A stretch of DNA of 64,000 bases. It comes from Sipunculus nudus. Taxonomy: Eukaryota; Annelida; Sipuncula; Golfingiida; Sipunculidae. Where the stretch lies: assembly GCA_026874595.1 (NCBI GenBank), contig CM049317.1:29570901-29634900 (forward strand). Reading direction: 5' to 3'. A program made the position numbers and the translations under genes. Of this stretch, positions 57,351 through 64,000 are shown piece after piece (position 1 is the first letter of the stretch; each line of letters opens with the position of its first letter). The notes beneath the pieces were generated by a model, which was not told the origin of the DNA, searched no databases, and saw only the letters and a list, made by a program, of their open reading frames with translations.

Positions 57351-57408
<58 letters not shown>

Positions 57409-58198
57409 ATATAAACATCCATACATGACCATATGTGAAATGTTTTCCGATTGATTTAGTCTACGATTGTATTATATTGTATCTTAAAAACATGGGCTTA
57501 ATGAAAATGTACTATTAAATTTCCATGTTTACCTTTCAGCTTCAGTTTACCTTCAAGGAGACTGCAAAAAAGATCAAGGCTGCTATGAGATGCAGGAACT
57601 TAAAGCTACCAATACATCAGTGTGTGTCCGGATGTTTACGCGCGCTGTACCATGGGGTTTAGCGCATCACGTTTGTCAGAATTATAGTGGTTTATTGCTG
57701 ACTTTCGTTACAGATAGGATTGTGGTACTTCTTTTGGAAATATTCAAAAATGAATCATTTTGGATTGGGCTGAAGAAGTCCAAAATGCCCAAAGGTCTGT
57801 CTGGATTTTCTTATGCGTATTTCAGCTCGTAACCATGCATTATTAAACATTACGAATTAAGTGAAGATACTAATTCCATAGATACCCTTATAATATTTCC
57901 TTAAATAAGATATATTTAAATATATCTTTGTATGGAAAGGATGAATCAGCACTTGTGATTCTTGAATATACGCGTGAGGGAACATATACGCCTTATTTAA
58001 TAATCTTATCCATGATATATAATTCTGTTTATTTTCCTCCATACTTGTAACTCTTGAATCCGACAAGTTGTCATATCCCAGTTTACTGTAATAATATTAT
58101 TTGTTTACTGTATTGGCGCAATGACTGTAAGTTGACCAGACGGTACCTGTTTTCAAGTGGATGGTTTGAAAGTCGTATACATAGAAAAAAAAACACGT

Positions 58199-58241
<43 letters not shown>

Positions 58242-60226
58242 TATACATATATATATTGTATTTTTTAGGTGCTAACAAAACACTGTGTCCTTTTATGGAA
58301 AAGTCGAAAGGAAGGTTCGAAAGGAAAATGGTTCCATGTGGGGAAGAAAGACAATTTGTATGCGTGCAAGGTAGGCGCTAGGTTGCAGGACTAAAACAGT
58401 ACTGGATAAAACATATTGTCTCGATTACTCGATAGCTATTATATTTAACCTTTCTGACTAGAGAATTCTTGCCATGACATTACTATAATATATATGACTG
58501 GCGGTTTTTTTTTTTTTTTCGAGGTGTTGTTTTGTGCTTTGTCTGCTAAGTCTGATAATGCATTTTTTTTTATATAAAAGCCGGGCTTAAATAGAAGCCT
58601 GCCTTGATTAGACACCTGGTCAAAGCAGGGTCGGAAAATAACGCCCGGATGTCTGATCAAGAAGATACGGTATTTCTTAATCTAAGTATATAAAAGAATC
58701 GAAATATGACGGCTTCTTCCAGGAAAACATTATAATAGTAGTAATACATATAGATTTAGATTTAGTCTTATCAAACATAAAGATACATATACATCATTTT
58801 AATTGAATAGACAGGTGATCGGAAGCCTGTAACCAATAGTAACATAACTTCCATACAACTATGTGTAATATTCAGGTTTCGCGAGTACCCGAGTTTTCAT
58901 TTTATACTCGAAACATGGACCAGAATGACTCGTTCTCGAGCAGTTACAGTACTCGATCACTCCTCTCTGCAATACTGAATTGTCATACTCAAATTCGAAA
59001 GGAAATATCGATATCTGTTTTTTTTTTTTTTCAATGAAAATTTTAAAAAAATCACCTACGGAAGTGTACACAAGTTGTGCTTTATTTACTAATAGGTTAA
59101 CTCATTATTGTCTCTTATTCAATCCAGAACAAAGAAACCAAGTCCTACAGCAAGGTGGTGGTGTAAAAATTGTAACCGGAAGTCTGTGCGTGGTGGCGTC
59201 CATCTTGGCATGTGTGGCAGTAGGTTTGTGGCGTTTCAACAAAAGGTTAGTATTACTGCTTGCTATTTGAAGAAATGTTCAAAATGAATATTGACAAAGA
59301 TTAGCAATCGATATTTTATAGATTCGCGATTTTTATGTTATATATTTTACTAGAAAATCTCATATAAACAAAGCAATATTATCTCATAGGTTAACAATTT
59401 CGTTGTTTAAAGGTTAAATCCTAATAATTTGAATGAAAGTGAAAGCAGTAAGGATAGAGATTCCAGATACATTTTAGTGTTTCTTCACCTGACTTGATAT
59501 GTTCCTCTTTCTTAACAGTGATTTATCCATGCAGAGCAGATAACAAATATTTCAGTGTTATCAGTTATTATTATATGGTTTCGATTCCCGTCAGATTCAT
59601 TTATTATCAAACAGGTCCACCTGCATCGATACATTTGTCAACCTTAGTTAGTTCATAAATAAGTAAATTAAGTCGATCACTGACATTTTGAATTTATATA
59701 TATATAATTGTGTCTGTGTCCTGCTCAAATTATAAACGCATATAACGACTTTTTCCACTGAATATAATATTCACCAAAAATTTTATTTCTAAAGTGCTTT
59801 TTTTCCGTGAGATAATAACGTTGATCTTAGCCGCGAGTCAGCCAGTTGCTACAACATAGGAGTTGATATAGACAAAATTTGTTGATGTTACATATGTTCG
59901 TATTTCAAGTTAAAACAGTGTGATGTTAAAGGATAAGCAAGGAAAATCTTAGCCTTAACTTTTCTAAGAGACTATTAGAATCGGCTGAATAATGATAAAA
60001 TATTGTCTCAAATATCTAAATTTATAAGAATATCAAAATGTTTTAACTTAGCCACTACATCGGAAAATCTCTTATAACTGTACTTACTGTAATACAATCA
60101 GTAATAATTAAAAAAGTGGAATATTTACTCAGGATATCTAAGGAAACAAATTACCATTCACATGTATGATTTTACATGTTCAGTGTTACTATGTTATTAA
60201 CATAATCATGTGATTCGGTGTGTTTA

Positions 60227-60281
<55 letters not shown>

Positions 60282-60423
60282 GTATGTTCTTAGGAAATGG
60301 TATACATGTGCTGTCCATTTCATTTTGTTGTTTTAAACATGTTTTATATTTTGGCATACAGGAGAACTTCTCTATTAGCTTGAATTCATATTGAAATAAT
60401 TAAACAATTGTTCAGCCGAAATC

Positions 60424-60503
<80 letters not shown>

Positions 60504-61014
60504 GATAGATATATAGATATATAAACTATGTTATTGATGTTGTAGACGGCGCAAGACCGGGATGGACAACGAGTATTACAGTATGCAATCCTGCGCCGCC
60601 AGAACCGGATGTAGCTCCGCACGGATGTGGTATGGGAACGCACTGCATAATTACCAGTGGACCGCTCCACCACGTGACAACCCGATCCCTCCGCCCCCTA
60701 GCTACCCCGCCCCGGTTGCCCCGCAATGTCCACTTCCGTCTCCCAGACCAGACGCCAACCATCGCGTACACCTACGTGTCCACACGGCCCCTCACCACGA
60801 CACCGGACAGGTTTCCGAAACTCCTTCTCTGCCTCACACATATTGTGACGTAGCCCCGTATTGTGACGTAGCCCCGTATTGTGACGTAGAAAGCCCGTCA
60901 ACATCAAAATCTAAGCCAGTACCAACACCAAGAAATATGGAACCTTATGAAGATTCATACGAGGTGCTGCGTTCTTTGCCGGATGTCGCAATGGAATCAG
61001 AATACAGTTTATAA
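53831..61014 (+). CDS. Gene B: two-CTLD membrane receptor with a tyrosine-motif tail (7 exons, 453 aa)
   Basis: Joined exons: 53831-53972, 54336-54500, 55043-55153, 57540-57794, 58269-58370, 59128-59245, 60546-61014. They sum to 1362 nt with all phases matching and end at TAA. Order by residue: leader 1-about 40, CTLD1 about 42-139, CTLD2 140-258, TM about 270-292, cytoplasmic tail 298-453. CTLD cysteines and W-I-G-L are recognisable, but neither domain has EPN/QPD/QPN or WND, so calcium-dependent sugar binding is unlikely. The tail holds YYSM (308-311), PPSY (348-351), YCDV at 397, 403 and 409, PVPTPR (422-427) and YEVL (436-439). It is likely a type I surface receptor that recruits SH2, WW or SH3 adaptors. 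Tandem paralogue of gene A; function inferred. Confidence 0.82.
54336..54500 (+). CDS. Gene B exon 2: first half of CTLD1
   Basis: Acceptor TTTTCCAG, donor AATA|GTAATT, phase 1 to phase 1. It encodes Y-T-E-A-E-T-S-C, G-L-F-L-P-L, W-L-L and Q-W-S-W-I-D-T. The extra N-terminal disulfide of long-form CTLDs is absent. The intron is where gene A carries the WSC exons; here it is 542 bp with no WSC. Confidence 0.8.
55043..55153 (+). CDS. Gene B exon 3: second half of CTLD1
   Basis: Acceptor CATTTTAG, donor CACC|GTGAGT, phase 1 to phase 1. It encodes H-G-D-C-G-S, S-Q-P-C and G-Y-L-C-Q-L, which supply the last three canonical CTLD cysteines. The QPN and W-N-D sugar-site residues are missing. Confidence 0.82.
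56350..57353. mobile_element. Pogo/Tigger-like DNA transposon inside a (TA)n tract, intron 3 of gene B
   Basis: Ends are CAGTAGAACGCCTG and its exact inverse CAGGCGTTCTACTG, flanked on both sides by TA, the Tc1/mariner-pogo target. Length 1004 bp. Subterminal TTACGGTCA/TAACGGTCA motifs recur at the left end. The interior keeps only a broken N-terminal transposase piece (next entry), so the copy is non-autonomous. TA microsatellites abut both ends (56287-56349 and 57354-57401), which looks like insertion into one pre-existing array. Confidence 0.88.
57051..57209 (+). pseudogene. Pogo-type transposase N-terminal fragment (CENP-B-like HTH)
   Basis: The frame reads M-S-T-K-K-R-H-E-L-A-L-K-E-K-V, S-R-Q-L-A-E-I, a stop at 57150, then L-T-Q-V-Q-N-I-L-K-R-K-R. 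This matches the first helix-turn-helix of CENP-B and pogo/Tigger transposases. Everything downstream, including the DDE catalytic domain, is missing, so it cannot be functional. Confidence 0.8.
57540..57794 (+). CDS. Gene B exon 4: first half of CTLD2
   Basis: Acceptor TTACCTTTCAG, phase 1. It encodes G-D-C-K-K-D-Q-G-C-Y, C-V-R-M-F, P-W-G-L-A-H-H-V-C, S-G-L-L-L-T-F and F-W-I-G-L. The donor AAAG|GTCTGT is weaker than its neighbours, but phase 1 fits the next exon. The usual W-x-W-x-S/D-G segment at the end of this half is missing. Confidence 0.78.
58203..58257. repeat. (TA)n microsatellite beside the gene B exon 5 acceptor
   Basis: TA units with two TACA interruptions, ending 11 bp before the exon. 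Confidence 0.95.
58269..58370 (+). CDS. Gene B exon 5: second half of CTLD2
   Basis: Acceptor TTTTTTAG just after a (TA)n tract, donor CAAG|GTAGGC, phase 1 to phase 1. It encodes N-K-T-L-C-P-F, V-P-C-G-E-E and Q-F-V-C-V-Q, the last three CTLD cysteines. It is shorter than gene A's 138-nt equivalents and lacks the sugar-site loop. Confidence 0.8.
59128..59245 (+). CDS. Gene B exon 6: membrane-proximal segment and TM helix
   Basis: Acceptor TTCAATCCAG, donor AAAAG|GTTAGT, phase 1 to phase 2. A short linker (E-Q-R-N-Q-V-L-Q-Q-G-G-G) leads into VTGSLCVVASILACVAVGLW, then R-F-N-K-R as cytoplasmic stop-transfer. There is no long stalk as in gene A. Confidence 0.88.
60232..60279. repeat. (TA)n microsatellite
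   Basis: About 23 TA units in intron 6 of gene B. Confidence 0.95.
60427..60505. repeat. (TA)n(GA)n compound microsatellite
   Basis: TA units to about 60470, then GA units; it ends about 40 bp before the exon 7 acceptor. Confidence 0.95.
60546..61014 (+). CDS. Gene B exon 7: signalling-type cytoplasmic tail
   Basis: Acceptor TGATGTTGTAG, phase 2; 156 codons to TAA at 61012. It starts R-R-R-K-T-G-M-D-N-E-Y-Y-S-M (YxxM, the PI3K p85 SH2 pattern), then a proline-rich part with PPPPSY (PPxY, WW pattern), three YCDVAP-type repeats, PVPTPR (PxPxPR, CIN85/CD2AP SH3 pattern), and Y-E-D-S-Y-E-V-L and E-Y-S-L at the end. AATAAA lies 3 nt after the stop, at 61017. Confidence 0.88.
60841..60894 (+). 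repeat. 18-bp coding tandem repeat, three units
   Basis: TATTGTGACGTAGCCCCG occurs twice exactly and a third time with a changed end. In frame it encodes YCDVAP, YCDVAP, YCDVES. Confidence 0.95.
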
Positions 61015-61016
61015 AA

Positions 61017-61022
61017 AATAAA
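61017..61022 (+). terminator. Possible polyadenylation signal of gene B
   Basis: AATAAA three bases after the TAA stop. That is very close to the stop, so a later signal may be used instead. Confidence 0.35.
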
Positions 61023-61029
61023 TATGAAA

Positions 61030-63440
61030 CATGAACACTGTTCAAATCGCATTTGCTTGATCTTGCAAGTTACCAATCACTCTGCAGTTTTCGTAACTTG
61101 GGTTCGTCTCACAGATTACCTGCCCGTTTGAGAAGATTTTACATTGAGGTATATCGCAACAAGGGTTTCAGGATCTGCACGAGGAAAATTTCGAACAATC
61201 AATCGAACAAAATAAAAAATCATTTCCGTGAGCCGACTGCGAACTTCAAAGCCACACCTTCTTTATGATTTCGGTATAAATTATTTATTATATGTCATTT
61301 AACATGTTTAAACAACACTTATTTTCAATTATCTATTTAAGTAAAAGTTCAGATACAGTCATGATGAATTGGTAGTAGTTCACAGTGGCACAAAGGGGTT
61401 TGGGCTTTCGTAGAAGGATACATACAGTTAAAGAAGGAACGATAGTTTTCTGGACTTTTTGAGCACCTTAGTCTTTCGGTCTCATTGAGTCCTATATGCT
61501 AAAAAAGAATCAGAAAAATTAGTTGACACACACAGGAGTTCTTATATATGTGATTATTATATACTTCGTGGAAATAAGTATACGCGAAATCAACGAAGTT
61601 ACTGCACATAGTTTTTAACAGGTCAAAATATTCAGTTCTATAAGAAATAAACAGGGTGTTATTTACTTGTAATTTCAGTGTGTTTTTAATACCTAATTGA
61701 CATTTTACAACTTATTAAATGGGATAGAATCAATGTATTATATTTTTATATCTTAGTTTAATAGCATAATTTGTTGGTGTCTTTACATACCGTAAGTATG
61801 TAACCAGCGACACCTATAGTGGTTTACGGACACCTCTGGTGGCATTTTCCTTAACATTATACAATATATGCGTTTGCTGCGGGTAGGTGGCACAACAGAC
61901 GATAGGTCACGCATGCGCAGTGGGTAGGATGTGTTACCATCGATGCTGTGAGATCAAGTATCCCCAAGGAACATTTAAAGAGATGAATGAATCACACAGA
62001 GCAGTCATCTTATTTATGTCAGAACGAAACAAGCACAATGTAATTTTCATAGGAAAACTGAAACAGAAACATATAACAAAAGTGTAAACATCAGATTGGG
62101 CGGATTTCAGCAATAGAGGTAATTTGTGTCGTAAATGATGACCGGATTTTTTATTGTATCTCACTGAAGGAGACTTATACTGTAATATAGATATATGTAT
62201 ATACCCTGTATCTGTGTAGTTTTTTTGTCCCGTCGGTTACTCTAGCCCTTCGATCGAAGGCATGAGACTTGTAAAAAATACAGAACGGAATTTAATATGA
62301 CCATAATGAAATAGAAACTAAAACAGCTGCACAAACTATCATTTTTTACTTATCATAAGAATGATTTTTAAATTGATTATATTTTAAAGGGTTGATTGAT
62401 TTAAAGAAATGTCTAGAAAAGTATAATATTCACTCCAAAATTACATACTAGTATATTTTGCATACAGCATGATATGCAGATTATGCAACGCCATAATACT
62501 GAAAAACTTAATTTTCATTTGCCGCATTTTAGAGTTTTTTGCAATGTTTTATGTATAAAATCAAAAAGTTAAAGCAATTTGTTTAAATAGCATTTTTGTC
62601 AAATTAGCCCAGGTTTCCATGGAAACGATCAATTTTAAAGCAATTTTGTCATTTGCGAGCTGAGCATACCGTAGCTATGGAATCTACACCCTTCATTTAC
62701 CCTGCAAATACTATACGCCAAAAATTAAAACAATTTGAATTCAAGTTTAAGACTTTTGGAATATTGACACTGTCTGTACAAAGTCTCTAATAATTGCATC
62801 GGAAGTATCAGTAGTGACGCCTGTTAGCATCATTTAAAACCGTGTGTGGTAATACTACATATAATTTATCACCTGAAAAGCAAGATGTCTTCCAAACTGG
62901 GTCATTGTGCGTTCTGCTCATCCTGTCAACGTGACAATTTTTTTTCATAGTTTAGGTGGCTATATAAAAATTCAAACTTCAGTATTCATAGAGTTCTCTT
63001 TTTTGTCTACTCCATCATATTCTAAAACCAAGGTTTATTGATAAATCTAAACTTAAGGTTGTTTGATTAAAAGGATTCTTCTCCAATATGAATATTTTTC
63101 GTTACACACAAATAAAAGCTTCATAAAGTAATATAATACAAAATCATTAATTCCCTGGGCATCACAGGCTTTTATCAAATACGTTGTTATTATGATAAGG
63201 ATAACCTGTAATTGTCATTCTACAGCGTTCAAAACCGAAAAGAATTTATTTGTTAAAATTTTATTTGCTGAAATCAAACCAGAACACTTCTAGAATGGAC
63301 GCACAAGGAAGTCTATTGTGATGTTTAAATGACGAATTATTTGCCGACAGAGACCCCCCAACAGATTTGTGGCCGTATAGTAATACATGATTTCATTTTT
63401 GACGGTCAGGGCAGAGATTTGTAGCAAATCATAAAGACTT
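61030..63440. other. Downstream gene-free region
   Basis: No exon recognised. A short GC-richer block at 61800-61960 includes GCATGCGCAG (NRF-1-like), which could be promoter DNA of a gene outside the window, but nothing confirms it. Confidence 0.4.
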
Positions 63441-63446
63441 TGCACC

Positions 63447-63463
63447 ATATATATATATACATT

Positions 63464-63506
<43 letters not shown>
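63447..63506. repeat. (TA)n microsatellite
   Basis: TA units with one ACATTTG interruption. Confidence 0.95.
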
Positions 63507-63509
<3 letters not shown>

Positions 63510-63649
63510 CAAATATTTTATATAATATAATTCGGGGGGGGGGTATTCACGAGGCCTATAGCTCAGAGAATATGGGTAACAGAAACCTTATTTAGGTTTC
63601 TAAAAAGATTTTTCGTGGACCTCCCAGGTTCAAGTATGAAGATTCGAGG

Positions 63650-63770
63650 TGTAACGGTTACGATCTGTGCTATGTTTATGGACGGACGGACAGACAGTCG
63701 GACAGACGGACGACGGACAAAGAGTGATCGTTATAGCTCAGATGACTTTCAGTCAGATGAGCTAAAAAAA
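63650..63770. mobile_element. AGCTCA...GTCCGTCC repeat, copy 2 (inverted)
   Basis: GGACGGACGGACAGACAG-type tract, then AGTGATCGTTATAGCTCAGA and TCAGATGAGCTAAAAAA: the inverse of the copy at 13845. Confidence 0.65.
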
Positions 63771-63839
63771 AGACTCGCAACGCTTTAGAAAGGTTCATGC
63801 AGAAATACGCTATTAATATTCAACTGTATAGAAAATTAT

Positions 63840-63842
<3 letters not shown>

Positions 63843-63908
<66 letters not shown>
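63843..63908. repeat. (TA)n microsatellite
   Basis: About 33 TA units. Confidence 0.95.
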
Positions 63909-63911
<3 letters not shown>

Positions 63912-64000
63912 ACCGTTTTCGGGTTGATTTACAGTAATGAAGATAAAAGTCCATAAATTTTACCCATTTATCAATTCAAGTACAAATGCAACGTTTGGTG

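Overview
The window is animal nuclear DNA: AT-rich, full of introns, crowded with (TA)n microsatellites and dispersed repeats. Several repeats are of kinds common in molluscs: ~156-bp tandem-core elements resembling bivalve pearl/BIV160 elements, a repeat containing TTCGCGAATATCGCGAA, and a repeat joining an AGCTCA terminus to a GTCCGTCC tract. A mollusc, probably a bivalve, is the best guess, by inference from repeat style and gene family. No bacterial genes, rRNA, tRNA or CRISPR arrays were seen. Protein-coding content is small and sits in short exons richer in GC than their surroundings.

Two genes could be assembled exon by exon on the + strand, with matching intron phases throughout. Gene A (8044-49198, 10 coding exons, predicted 547 aa) is a type I membrane lectin: signal peptide, C-type lectin domain 1 (CTLD1), CTLD2, a stalk rich in glycosylation sites, one transmembrane helix and a polar tail. 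A complete eight-cysteine WSC domain, on two exons forming a phase 1-1 cassette, lies between the two halves of CTLD1. Gene B (53831-61014, 7 coding exons, predicted 453 aa) lies 4.6 kb downstream with the same plan but no WSC. Its CTLDs lack the calcium/sugar motif. Its long tail carries YxxM, PPxY, three YCDV repeats, a PxPxPR motif and YxxL. The genes look like diverged tandem paralogues: A may bind ligand, B looks more like a signalling receptor. This functional reading is inference.

Layout: 1-2972, satellite-headed mobile element; 3000-8043, gene-poor DNA with a long-TIR MITE and a foldback-like inverted repeat; 8044-8104, gene A signal exon; 8105-34339, very long first intron with a possible small gene fragment at 11.9-12.6 kb, ATC/AAT microsatellites, a 38-bp minisatellite and a second copy of the satellite-headed element; 34340-49198, the rest of gene A, with a Ty3/Gypsy remnant in intron 2; 49199-53830, intergenic; 53831-61014, gene B with a pogo/Tigger-like transposon in intron 3; 61015-64000, downstream repeats and no recognised gene.

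All exon models come from reading splice sites, phase and domain logic by eye. No transcript or database search was available.
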